DNA of 64,000 bases from Rubrobacter marinus (GTDB lineage: Bacteria > Actinomycetota > Rubrobacteria > Rubrobacterales > Rubrobacteraceae). Both the position numbers and the translations under genes were made by a program. The stretch covers positions 1,922,001 through 1,986,000 of the forward strand of contig NZ_CP045121.1 in NCBI RefSeq assembly GCF_011492965.1, in the 5' to 3' direction. This document shows, piece after piece, positions 55,684 through 64,000 of the stretch; positions within the stretch are counted from its first letter, which is position 1; each line of letters starts with the position of its first letter. Under the pieces are notes generated by a model that was not told the DNA's origin, did not search any database, and saw only the letters and a list, made by a program, of their open reading frames with translations.

Positions 55684-55759
55684 GTTGCGCATAAAGCAAC
55701 GCGTTCTTATATAAGAAACGAATACCACAAGCGATGTTGCTAGTCAAGAAAGTTGCTAG
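55684..55759. promoter_or_regulatory. Palindrome-rich control region of the one-carbon locus
   Basis: GTTGC-N7-GCAAC (55684-55700) resembles IclR-type operators. TTCTTATATAAGAA (55704-55717) is a perfect 14-bp palindrome containing a -10-like TATATA. GTTGCTAG is repeated directly at 55736-55743 and 55752-55759. The region lies 77-152 bases upstream of the dimethylglycine dehydrogenase-like gene. Confidence 0.55.
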
Positions 55760-56203
55760 CGTCGGTGCTCGCTGCGTCGGGTCTCGACGGCATGCGGCCG
55801 TTATCCGGGGCTCGCCGCGGGATCAGGGGCTGCGAGGGTTGCCACCGGTGGGGACGTCGTTCGGGGGGTCGGGATCTCGCGCGGGGAGCTCGACGGGGTC
55901 GGGGCGAGTCGAGAAGAGGAGTATGGGAAGGTCATCGCGAGCGATCGCGGGTTCCGCAAGCGCTACGTGGTTACTGGCGAGACCCCGGTGGGACGGAGCG
56001 TGTGATCGCCGCGGACGGGGGCGCCTCTAGCGGAGACGAACCCTGCGCGCGCGACGCCGCGCCGGTCGGACGCAGGGTAAAGACGCTCTATCGGCCCTCG
56101 CGCCGGGGCAGGTGCGGCGTGGGGTCCTCGTCGGAGCGTTCCCCTTTCCCCCTGATGTCGTGCCCCGCCGCCGAGGGCTCGAAGAGGTTGTCCATGGGGG
56201 AGG
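55760..56203. other. Intergenic region, no gene recognised
   Basis: A short coding trace (RYVVTGETPVGRSV then stop, 55960-56003, +) could be the end of a lost gene. Otherwise nothing is recognised. Confidence 0.35.
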
Positions 56204-57019
56204 TTACGCGTCCCCCTTCTGGACCCCTCGGGCGACGAGGCCCCCGAAGAGGTCGACGAGGCGCGGGGCGAGGGCACCGAAGACGAAGGCGGCCTTGCCC
56301 TGAATGCCCAGCGGTATGTTTCTCGTTCCCGGCTTCTCCAGGCAACGGACGACGGCCTTCGCCACCGTCTCGGGGTCCTGCAGGAAGGGGGCGACCCTCT
56401 TGGAGAGCCTGAAGCCGCGGGTGCGCTGGTGGAAGAAGCCCGCGGTGTTTACGCCGACCGGCATCACCTGGCAGACGCGGATGCCGCTCCCCTTCAACTC
56501 CCTCCTGAGAGAGTCCCCGAGGGCGAAGACCCCCGCCTTGCTCACCGAGTAGGCCGATCCGACGGGGAGCGCGACCAGCGAGGCCAGGCTGGCGATGTTG
56601 ACGATGACGCCCGAGCCCTGGCGGCGCATGGCGGGCAGAGCGGCCCACGCCCCGTACACGCAGCCCATAAGGTTCACTTCGAGGATGCGGCGGAACTCCT
56701 CCTCGGTGGTGTCCTCGAAGAGCGACCAGGCGATAACGCCGGCGTTGTTGATCCAGGCGTCGATCCGGCCCCACCGCTCCTCGGCGGCGCGCGCGACCCC
56801 CTCTACCTGCTCCCTCACGGTCACGTCGCAGGGGACCACCAGCGCCTCCCCGCCCCGGTCCTCGACCTCCCGGGCCGTCGCCTCCAAAAGCTCGACCCGC
56901 CGGGCCGCGAGCACGAGGCGCGCCCCCCTGTCCGCAAGCGCGAGGGACATGGCCTTCCCGTTCCCGCTCGAGGCCCCCGTAACGACCACTACCCGTCCTC
57001 GCACGCTCTCCTGCGCCAT
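56204..57019 (-). CDS. Short-chain dehydrogenase/reductase (SDR)
   Basis: 271 residues. NAD(P)-binding VVVTGASSGNGKAMSLALAD (the usual Ile of GxxxGIG is Asn), DAWINNAGVIAWSLFEDTTE, IASLASLVALPVGSAYSVSK with the YxxxK catalytic pair. The C-terminal extension RNIPLGIQGKAAFVFGALAP is typical of SDRs of the YqjQ/DltE branch with membrane tendencies. Substrate unknown. ATG 57019 has GGAAGGGAGC. Confidence 0.87.
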   Translation of the reverse strand: MAQESVRGRVVVVTGASSGNGKAMSLALADRGARLVLAARRVELLEATAREVEDRGGEALVVPCDVTVREQVEGVARAAEERWGRIDAWINNAGVIAWSLFEDTTEEEFRRILEVNLMGCVYGAWAALPAMRRQGSGVIVNIASLASLVALPVGSAYSVSKAGVFALGDSLRRELKGSGIRVCQVMPVGVNTAGFFHQRTRGFRLSKRVAPFLQDPETVAKAVVRCLEKPGTRNIPLGIQGKAAFVFGALAPRLVDLFGGLVARGVQKGDA

Positions 57020-57320
57020 GCCAGCTCCCTTCCGCTCAACGAACCTGCCGCCATCCCGTGAAGCCGCGCCCCGAAACCCGCCGCGACCACACCGAGCCGC
57101 CCGATCGCGCCCGGACGGTGTTCGAACTCCCGCGCCCGGCCATGCTTACCCCGATCCCGCGAGTCGCAAAGACGGCATGTCGGGTCTTCTACCGCGGGCG
57201 TTCGTGCTCCCGGAGCTCTTCGGGTCGTTTCCCCGTCGAGCGGACGTACGGTTCCCCGGTCCTACCGCGTTCGGGGACGTTCGGTCAGCCTACCGGCGGG
57301 GGTAGGGCGACGGATGCTTG
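57020..57320. other. Intergenic region, nothing recognised
   Basis: No hairpin or open frame with family features between the SDR start and the stop of the cyclase-like gene. Confidence 0.35.
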
Positions 57321-58700
57321 TCAGCCCTGATCCCAGTAGGTGACGCCGTCGCCGTGGCGGCGGACGAACCGTACGTTGCCGTCCTTGGAGACGACGACCG
57401 CCAGGGCGTCGGGCAGCTCCTTGCAGAGGCGGTAGGCGGAGCGGTGGCGGGTGCCCACGATCTCCGTCGGCTCCTCCTGCACCACGTTCCCCTCGATGTC
57501 GAGCGCTCTGTGGACGGTCTCCACGCTGGAGAGCTTGCCAGAGATCTCGCCGCCGAACCCGAGCAGCTCGTAGCGCTTGGTCATCACCACCGCGCCGTCC
57601 GTCGTGGCGAGGGCGGCGACGAGGTGCGCCACCTCGAGGACCGCCTCCTCGAGGGTCGCGATCCCCTCGTCGTTGGTCTCCTGGTATTCCCGCCAGCCGA
57701 TCTTTCGCGGGGGCTGGGACGCGTCGCTCGTGCAGTGCGCCTGCGCCAGGCGGTTCATGATCTCCACGATAAGAGTGCGGAAGCGCCTCCGCGGCTTGCC
57801 GTCGGAGATCCTGTACTTAAGGGCGACGTAGCGGTTCGAGGTGGAGAACTCCTCGGTCCGCTCCGGGGGCACGAAGATCACCGTCCCCCCGCGCCCGAAG
57901 TTCTGCACGGTCGAGACCAGCCGCTTGAACATCTGTCTGCTGATCCTGCGCGCAAGGTCCGGGTCGAGCGACGCCCACCGCTCGCCGTCGCGCTCGTAGG
58001 CCCGTTCGCGGGCCTGCGAGTGCAGGTTCATCAGCTCCGCCCTCTCCGCCGCGAACACGGCCGGCATCCAGCCGGATTCGAAGACGTCCATCGAAGCGTC
58101 CGAGAGGACGCCGTTCTCCAGCTTGCCGACGATCTCCGAGCCCTTCCGTACCTCGATGCGCCCCGGCCCCGTCACGTGCACGACCGCCAGGGGCGGGAGC
58201 GGCGCGGAGGTGACCCGCCCGCCCTGGCGGTCCCGCAGCCAGCGGGGACCGGAGTGCAGGAGCCCCCAGATCCTCAGGCCCTCCTCCCCGTCGTGCCTGA
58301 CCCCCACGATGGAGCGAGGGTAATCGGTGGCGGGGGAGAGCCGGCGCAGCTCCTGCTCGTCGAAGGTACGGGGCTCCGGAAACTCGAGGGGCTGCAGACC
58401 GTCCGGGGGCCCACCCTCCGGAGGAAACACCTCCGGCGAACCGAGCGCGAGGCGGAAAAGGACGGGCTGGTCCTCCTCGCGGAGGAGGCTCGCCTGGAAA
58501 CAGGTCGAAAGTACCTTTTCCAGCACGGCGATCCGGGGCAGAGGATCGACGGGGGCGCGATGGGAGACGGGGGCGCGAGGGTCCGAAGCGCCCGACGCCT
58601 CCGCCCACCGCGCCGTCACGAACGCGGCGAGATCCCGGGGGTAAGCGTGCTCCGCGTCCGTCCTCTGCTCGTACCCGCGCGACACCATCTCCTCGGACAT
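57321..58700 (-). CDS. Protein with a DisA-N/diadenylate-cyclase-like domain (DACNV type)
   Basis: 459 residues. The C-terminal 180 residues resemble the DAC domain that makes cyclic di-AMP: ATTDGAVVMTKRYELLGFGG (DGA at 368-370) and IVGTRHRSAYRLCKELPDAL (RHRSA at 418-422). These are the two catalytic motifs of DisA and CdaA. The N-terminal 270 residues are not recognised; they contain a beta-rich block (PLAVVHVTGPGRIEVRKGSE). No membrane helices. I recall such proteins being called sensor domain DACNV-containing. ATG 58700 has GGAGGG eight bases upstream. Whether it makes, binds or senses a nucleotide is unknown. Confidence 0.72.
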   Translation of the reverse strand: MSEEMVSRGYEQRTDAEHAYPRDLAAFVTARWAEASGASDPRAPVSHRAPVDPLPRIAVLEKVLSTCFQASLLREEDQPVLFRLALGSPEVFPPEGGPPDGLQPLEFPEPRTFDEQELRRLSPATDYPRSIVGVRHDGEEGLRIWGLLHSGPRWLRDRQGGRVTSAPLPPLAVVHVTGPGRIEVRKGSEIVGKLENGVLSDASMDVFESGWMPAVFAAERAELMNLHSQARERAYERDGERWASLDPDLARRISRQMFKRLVSTVQNFGRGGTVIFVPPERTEEFSTSNRYVALKYRISDGKPRRRFRTLIVEIMNRLAQAHCTSDASQPPRKIGWREYQETNDEGIATLEEAVLEVAHLVAALATTDGAVVMTKRYELLGFGGEISGKLSSVETVHRALDIEGNVVQEEPTEIVGTRHRSAYRLCKELPDALAVVVSKDGNVRFVRRHGDGVTYWDQG

Positions 58701-59365
58701 AACAACTACCCTCCGTTTTCCTTCTCCACGAGGTCGATCCCGGCCAGGCATCCCGTATTCCCCGGATGCGTTACCGGTCCCGCTGAATCCCTACCACTGC
58801 GCCGTCCCACCGCTACGGATGGCGCCTCTCTGCCCGTCGACCGGGAAGCGCGTCCAAGCTAGGTACCCGCGCGGGAACCAGGCTACTCGCTCGACCCGCG
58901 CCCAACAAGAGGACCGACCGAGTCTCCGAAGAGGGGCATCTACACCGGAGGCTATCCCTGCCGCACCGGCAAGAACGCACCTGGTCCATTCAGGGTGCAA
59001 ACTTCCGCCGATCGCGGCAACGGGTGACGCGAAGAGCCGGAGCGGGAACATCGTTGCGGGCGAGATCTTGATGGGAAGTCTTCTCCGACAGCCAGGGAGG
59101 ACCAAGGCCGCACGCGAGGGCGGCAGCGAACCGCCAGGGTCAGACCTGCGGGTACCCGGACGGTCTGCCGTAGGCGCCGGACGCCCGGGCCGGGTGGCAC
59201 CCGGTAAGAATCATCCCCGAGGTAGGATGCTCTGCCCGGATCCACTCCTTACGCTCTTGGCATGCACGAGATAACGCGAGCCGAAGCGTCCTCGCTCGAA
59301 GTCGGATCTATACCTTCGAGCTCGAAACGCCGCGACGCTCGTCCACCCACCGGTAGGGAGACACC
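58701..59365. other. Intergenic region, no gene recognised
   Basis: 665 bases between the divergent cyclase-like gene and the small secreted protein. Several open frames exist but none has family features or a ribosome site. Confidence 0.4.
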
Positions 59366-59842
59366 ATGAGAAAGATAGCCCTGCTCGCCGTCGCGACGCT
59401 GCTCGCCTGCGCTTTGCCCACCGAAGGAGCGACCGCCCAGGAAGACGGGACCGGAGAGCGCCTGTTGGAGGCGGCCGAGGGCTTGCAGATGCCCTCCTCC
59501 GAGGCCGACTCCGCCTGGTACCTCGTGTCCTACGCCGGTGTGGACGAGTTGCCGGACGCCGAGTCGTTCGGCGTGATGTCGGGATGCCCCCGTGCCGGCA
59601 CGACCCGCCAGGACTTCGACGAGACCCTGGCTCGACTCAGCGAGGTCGAGCCGTGGATGGACGAGGGCCAGGTGCGCAGCGCCCGCGGCTTCCGCAAGCT
59701 CGGGAAGACCTTCCGCCACGCGCTCGGCGAGGACCTGGCCGTCTACCGTTGCGAGGACGGCGGTCCGGAGGTCGGCATCTACTTCGTCGGCGCCGCGGAC
59801 GGCCGCCTCACGGGCTTGAAGACCATCAGCATAGAAACGTAG
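59366..59842 (+). CDS. Secreted nuclease A inhibitor-like (NuiA family) protein
   Basis: 158 residues. A signal peptide (MRKIALLAVATLLACALPTE, cleavage near ATA|QED) precedes a NuiA-like domain: LLEAAEGLQMPSSEADSAWY matches the family's SESDYPFE opening and VYRCEDGGPEVGIYFVGAAD with LTGLKTISIET matches its end. NuiA of Anabaena inhibits a sugar-nonspecific nuclease. Most homologues are of unknown function, and here export makes it an odd inhibitor. RBS GGGAG before ATG 59366. Confidence 0.68.
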   Translation: MRKIALLAVATLLACALPTEGATAQEDGTGERLLEAAEGLQMPSSEADSAWYLVSYAGVDELPDAESFGVMSGCPRAGTTRQDFDETLARLSEVEPWMDEGQVRSARGFRKLGKTFRHALGEDLAVYRCEDGGPEVGIYFVGAADGRLTGLKTISIET

Positions 59843-60140
59843 GCGGAAGCGGCCGTGGATAAGCCCCGCTACGGGGGCCGTGGCACCACGCTCCGGCTCC
59901 CTCCGGCTCGGACGCTGCGTCGAGAAAAGTTAGAAAATACTACTTTTGTAGGATGTTTATTGAGTTCTTGTGTGAGAAACTCCGTCGTGTCCAGGGTGGT
60001 GCCCGGGTGCCAACACGCCGAGATCCCTTCGTGCGTAAGTTAGCTCGGTTCGGGCCGGAAGCAGGGGAGGAAGGGATGAGGATGCGTGCCGGAGATCGGG
60101 TAGAGGCTTCGGGCGGGGGGCTCGGGGCTTCGGGGGTTGC
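59843..60140. other. AT-rich intergenic region
   Basis: 59925-59975 is strikingly AT-rich for this genome and contains a small hairpin CTAC-TTTT-GTAG. It probably holds the promoter of the next secreted protein gene. No gene seen. Confidence 0.4.
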
Positions 60141-60629
60141 GTGGAGCAGCCCGAAGAAGCTTCTCGGGTCCTGGCCGGGGTTGTTCTGATGCTAGGCCTG
60201 GCCATCGCGGTGTGGGGCGATACCACAAGCTCCGCCCAGACCAGCGACCGGGCCGCGCAGGCCGCGTCGGAGTGCAAGAGCATCGGCGGCAAGGTGAACT
60301 ACAGGAACGCGCGCGGACAGTTGCTGGCCTACTTCTACGTGAGCCAGAGGTCCTGCTGGAACTACTCCCAGATCACCTACCTCTCCAGGCCGGCGGTCAC
60401 GGCGGGCGTGACCGAGATCGGCGAGGACAGCGGCTGGACGTACGACGGCATCCTCCGCAAGCGCGACTTCTACTACACGTACAAGGGCAACGACTACGGC
60501 GCGCACCTCAGCTCCCGCAAGGGCGGCTTCACCGTCTGCCAGAAGGGCGGCGGCTGCTACCAGGAGACGCCGGTCATCAAGCGTTACGCGTTCTTCGACA
60601 AGGCGGGCTACCAGATCTCGAAGGGCTAG
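60141..60629 (+). CDS. Small secreted protein of unknown function
   Basis: 162 residues from GTG 60141 (ATG 60190 is an alternative). A hydrophobic segment VLAGVVLMLGLAIAVWG and cleavage near SSAQ|TS indicate Sec export. The mature part has four cysteines (AASECKSIGG, RSCWNYSQ, FTVCQKGGGCYQE) that could pair, and many aromatic residues (RKRDFYYTYKGNDYG). I do not recognise the family. Confidence 0.6.
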   Translation: MEQPEEASRVLAGVVLMLGLAIAVWGDTTSSAQTSDRAAQAASECKSIGGKVNYRNARGQLLAYFYVSQRSCWNYSQITYLSRPAVTAGVTEIGEDSGWTYDGILRKRDFYYTYKGNDYGAHLSSRKGGFTVCQKGGGCYQETPVIKRYAFFDKAGYQISKG

Positions 60630-60641
60630 ACCGCCCGCGAG

Positions 60642-60673
60642 CGCGGCGAGGGCTCTGGAACCCTCGCCGCGCG
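60642..60673 (+). terminator. 12-bp perfect hairpin after the secreted protein
   Basis: 60642-60653 pairs with 60662-60673 around an 8-base loop, followed by GGCCTTGTTT, 12 bases after the stop codon. Confidence 0.75.
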
Positions 60674-60742
60674 GCCTTGTTTCGCTCCCGGTCCCGGGGG
60701 TTTTGCAGTAGAGGGCGGGCTGGTAGAATCTCGTAGTTGCCT

Positions 60743-60816
60743 GGTGATCGTAGCTCAGTTGGCAGAGCATCGGGTTGTGGTCCCGAAGGTCGCGGGTTCG
60801 AGCCCCGTCGGTCACC
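60743..60816 (+). tRNA. tRNA-His (GTG)
   Basis: G60743 is the extra 5' G(-1) opposite discriminator C60816, as in bacterial tRNA-His. GTGATCG (60744-60750) pairs with CGGTCAC (60809-60815). Anticodon GTG lies in the loop TTGTGGT. CCA is not encoded. TGGTAGAAT at 60721-60729 is an extended -10 like that before tRNA-Pro. Confidence 0.94.
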
Positions 60817-60954
60817 CTCTTCGATAAGTCCCCGTTGGCGCGGTCCGTCGGCGGGATTTCGTCGTTGCGGCCGGTCCCCACGCGGCTTGCGCCCTTAGCG
60901 TACAGGGCCGAGGGGAGCGGGGCGACTGTTATAATCCCGCCAGGTTTGAGGCGA

Positions 60955-61035
60955 GCGAGAGTGGTGGAATGGTAGACACGCTAGATTTAGGATCTAGTGC
61001 CCTCGGGCGTGCGGGTTCAAGTCCCGCCTCTCGCA
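60955..61035 (+). tRNA. tRNA-Leu (TAG)
   Basis: GCGAGAG (60955-60961) pairs with CTCTCGC (61028-61034), discriminator A61035. Anticodon TAG in loop ATTTAGGAT; the long variable arm (TGCCCTCGGGCGT) marks a type II tRNA. A perfect TATAAT lies at 60930-60935. CCA is not encoded. Confidence 0.94.
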
Positions 61036-61090
61036 CTACGCCGATGGTGGCGCCCGTACCGCAGGAGATGGTCGAGAAGAGTTGGGGTGT

Positions 61091-62542
61091 ATGACGGCGA
61101 ACGTAACTAAGCTCGAGGACAACAAGGTAAAGCTCGATGTCGAGGTCTCCCCGGAGGCCGTCAAGAAGGGCGTCGACGCGAAGGTCCGCGAGCTCGGCAA
61201 TCAGGTGCGGGTTCCGGGCTTCAGGCCGGGCAAGGCTCCACGCAGGATCATCGAGAACCACGTCGGGCGCGACTACATCTACATGGAGGCGCTCCAGGAC
61301 GGGCTGCCGACCTGGTACTCCGAGGCGGTCGTCGAGAACAACCTCAGGCCGATAGACCGGCCGGAGATCCACTTCGACGAGGGGCTCGACGAGAAGGAGG
61401 GCTTCAAGTTCTCCGCCACGGTCGAGGTTCGTCCGGAGGCGACGCTCGGCCCGTACAAGGGCCTCGAGGTGCCCCGGCGCGAGGTCGAGGTCCCGGACGA
61501 TCAGGTCGAGGCGCAGCTCGAGGAGCTTCGCGGCCAGTTCGCCACGCTCGCGGCGGTCGAGGGCCGTCCGGCGCAGCAGGGCGACTACGTGATCATCGAC
61601 TTCAACGGCGAGAAGCTCACGGGCGGGCCGCTCGAAGGCGGTCAGGCCGAGGACTACATGCTGGAGATCGGGGGCGGCGAGCTGCTCCCGGACTTCGAGA
61701 AGGAGCTCGTCGGGATGAACGCCGACGAGCGCAAGAAGTTCGCCGTCACCTTCCCGATGGACTACGGCGAGGAGTCGCTGCGCGGGCAGTCCGTGCTGTT
61801 CAACGTTCACCTCAAGGAGATCAAGGAGCGCGACCTTCCGCCGCTGGACGATGACCTCGCCAAGGAGGCGAGCGAGTTCGAGACGCTCGACGAGCTCCGC
61901 GGCGCCGTGAGGGGCCAGCTCGAGGAGACGGCGAACCAGCGCGTCGAGGGCGAGTTCCGGGGCCGGGTGCTCGACGAGGTCACCAGGGGCGCAGAGGTCG
62001 CGGTGCCGGACGTGATGGTCGAGGAGAAGGCCGACGAGATGGTCGCCTCGTTCGAGCGGAGCATCCGGTCGCAGGGCATCGAGCCCGAGCAGTACTACCA
62101 GCTCGCCGGCGCCAACAAGGACGAGGTCAAGGAGCGCGTCCGCGAGGACGCGGCCGACACCGTCAAGAAGGAGCTCGTGCTCGACGCCGTCGCGGCGGCC
62201 GAGGGCATAGGGGCCGACGAGCACGAGGTCTCGCACCAGATCGAGCACATCGCAGAAGACGCCGGGCGCAAGCCCAAGGAGATCGAGAAGACGATGCGCC
62301 GCAACGGGACGTACGCGCTTCTCGAAGAGGAGATCGCCCGCTCCCGCGCCCTCGACTTCCTCGTCGAGAACGCGGTCGCCGTGCCGATGCCCGAAGAGGA
62401 AGAGGTTTCCGAGGCCGACGAGGGCGGGGAAGAGATCTCCGGTACGGAGGCGTCGGAGCCCGAGGCCGGCGAGGCCCGGGTCGAGGCTACGGTCGAAGCG
62501 GGCGAGAGCGGCTCGTCCGAGACCAGCGAAGGAAAGGAATAG
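61091..62542 (+). CDS. tig: Trigger factor
   Basis: 483 residues. Ribosome-bound chaperone with prolyl isomerase activity. The ribosome-binding loop is [16 protein letters not shown] (residues about 39-54). The FKBP domain spans about 150-235 ([39 protein letters not shown]) and the helical C-terminal chaperone arms follow. The last 50 residues are a Glu/Ala-rich acidic tail. ATG 61091 ([19 protein letters not shown]) is preferred; TTG 61082 is an alternative. clpP starts four bases after the stop. Confidence 0.95.
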   Translation: MTANVTKLEDNKVKLDVEVSPEAVKKGVDAKVRELGNQVRVPGFRPGKAPRRIIENHVGRDYIYMEALQDGLPTWYSEAVVENNLRPIDRPEIHFDEGLDEKEGFKFSATVEVRPEATLGPYKGLEVPRREVEVPDDQVEAQLEELRGQFATLAAVEGRPAQQGDYVIIDFNGEKLTGGPLEGGQAEDYMLEIGGGELLPDFEKELVGMNADERKKFAVTFPMDYGEESLRGQSVLFNVHLKEIKERDLPPLDDDLAKEASEFETLDELRGAVRGQLEETANQRVEGEFRGRVLDEVTRGAEVAVPDVMVEEKADEMVASFERSIRSQGIEPEQYYQLAGANKDEVKERVREDAADTVKKELVLDAVAAAEGIGADEHEVSHQIEHIAEDAGRKPKEIEKTMRRNGTYALLEEEIARSRALDFLVENAVAVPMPEEEEVSEADEGGEEISGTEASEPEAGEARVEATVEAGESGSSETSEGKE

Positions 62543-62546
62543 CAGC

Positions 62547-63146
62547 ATGAGTTACGACATAAACAACGTGATCCCCTACGTAATCGAGCAGAGCCCGCGG
62601 GGGGAGCGGGCGATGGACATCTACTCCAGGTTGCTGAAGGACAGGATCATCTTCCTCGGCACCCCGGTGGACGACCAGGTGGCGAACGCGATCATGGCGC
62701 AGCTTCTGCACCTCGAGAGCGAGGACCCGGACCAGGACATCAACATTTACATCAACTCCCCGGGCGGCAGCGTCACGGCGGGGCTGGCGATCTACGACAC
62801 GATGCGCTTCGTGAAGCCGGACATCGTGACCACGGCGCTGGGGATGGCCGCCTCGATGGGCGCCTTCCTGCTCGCGGCCGGGACGAAGGGCAAGCGGAAC
62901 GCGCTGCCGAACACGCGGGTGCTGCTGCACCAGCCGAGCATCGGCGGTCTCGCCGGGCAGGCGTCCGACGTGCAGATCCACGCCGAGGAGCTCATCAGGA
63001 CGAAGCGCCGCCTGAACGAGATCCTGGCCGAGAACACCGGCCAGCCGTACGAGAAGATCGAGCGCGACACCGATCGCGACTACATCCTCGGGGCCGAAGA
63101 GTCCATCGAGTACGGCGTTATCGACAACATCGTCCAGCAGCACTAG
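62547..63146 (+). CDS. clpP: ATP-dependent Clp protease proteolytic subunit
   Basis: 199 residues. Serine protease barrel. The catalytic triad is Ser in [17 protein letters not shown], His in [10 protein letters not shown] and Asp in [40 protein letters not shown] is the oxyanion block. The ATG follows AAAGGAATAGC, directly after tig. Standard order tig-clpP-clpX. Confidence 0.96.
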   Translation: MSYDINNVIPYVIEQSPRGERAMDIYSRLLKDRIIFLGTPVDDQVANAIMAQLLHLESEDPDQDINIYINSPGGSVTAGLAIYDTMRFVKPDIVTTALGMAASMGAFLLAAGTKGKRNALPNTRVLLHQPSIGGLAGQASDVQIHAEELIRTKRRLNEILAENTGQPYEKIERDTDRDYILGAEESIEYGVIDNIVQQH

Positions 63147-63219
63147 GGACGAAGCGACTAGCGGATGAAGACGCCGGGTAAAGCCGTAGCGGCAACGTAC
63201 AGGGGGAGGGCCTAAACGT

Positions 63220-64000
<781 letters not shown>

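Overview
This window is high-GC bacterial DNA, most probably from an actinobacterium of the Rubrobacter type. That assignment is my inference from gene order (smpB, tmRNA and murI on the left; tig, clpP and clpX on the right), heavy use of GTG and TTG starts, ATGA/GTGA gene overlaps, two apparently leaderless genes, and protein sequences that recall Rubrobacter homologues.

Layout. 1-3018: end of smpB, tmRNA, a zinc alcohol dehydrogenase, leaderless murI and three tRNAs (Pro, Gly, Arg). 3019-12817: accessory material with decayed genes (patatin-like lipase, methyltransferase, a small unknown protein), an acyltransferase, a secreted calcium-repeat protein, a rifamycin phosphotransferase, an alditol-oxidase-like flavoprotein, and a leaderless two-gene operon (HTH protein plus Clp-N protein) under two copies of one palindrome. 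13190-15966: hydroxyquinol/catechol-type dioxygenase and aromatic flavin monooxygenase. 16079-22289: ABC exporter, 3-hydroxyacyl-CoA dehydrogenase and a class II UvrA-like ATPase.

22500-38250 is the most distinctive part: a catabolic locus for an aromatic acid handled as a CoA thioester. It has an aromatic-acid symporter, aldehyde dehydrogenases, a benzoate-CoA-ligase-family enzyme, an amidohydrolase, a PaaABC-type epoxidase with a split PaaD and two tandem short PaaB-like proteins, two enoyl-CoA hydratases, a PaaY-like protein, a TetR regulator and a BenE-like permease. Five promoters across 18-37 kb carry one operator, TGACCG-NN-CGGTCA or variants, which joins these genes and the distant hydroxyacyl-CoA dehydrogenase into a putative regulon.

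38345-55607: adenine-deaminase-like protein, a sulfatase-superfamily hydrolase with Thr at the nucleophile position, an Fe-alcohol dehydrogenase/aldehyde dehydrogenase pair, then a minus-strand one-carbon locus (IclR, sarcosine-oxidase-like, two GcvT/DmdA-like proteins, FchA, Fhs, MetF-like, and a dimethylglycine-dehydrogenase-like fusion) suited to removing methyl groups from N-methylated amines onto tetrahydrofolate. 56204-60816: an SDR, a protein with a diadenylate-cyclase-like domain, two small secreted proteins and tRNA-His. 60955-64000: tRNA-Leu, tig, clpP and the start of clpX.

Caution on sequence quality. At least eight breaks in six otherwise intact genes (rph, the MFS symporter, benE, the adenine deaminase, the sulfatase-like gene and fhs), plus two in clpX, are each explained by one missing G in a G run of the coding strand. 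Two of them lie 78 bases apart in clpX, which should be intact. These look like systematic homopolymer errors, so I annotate the genes as single loci and do not call them pseudogenes.
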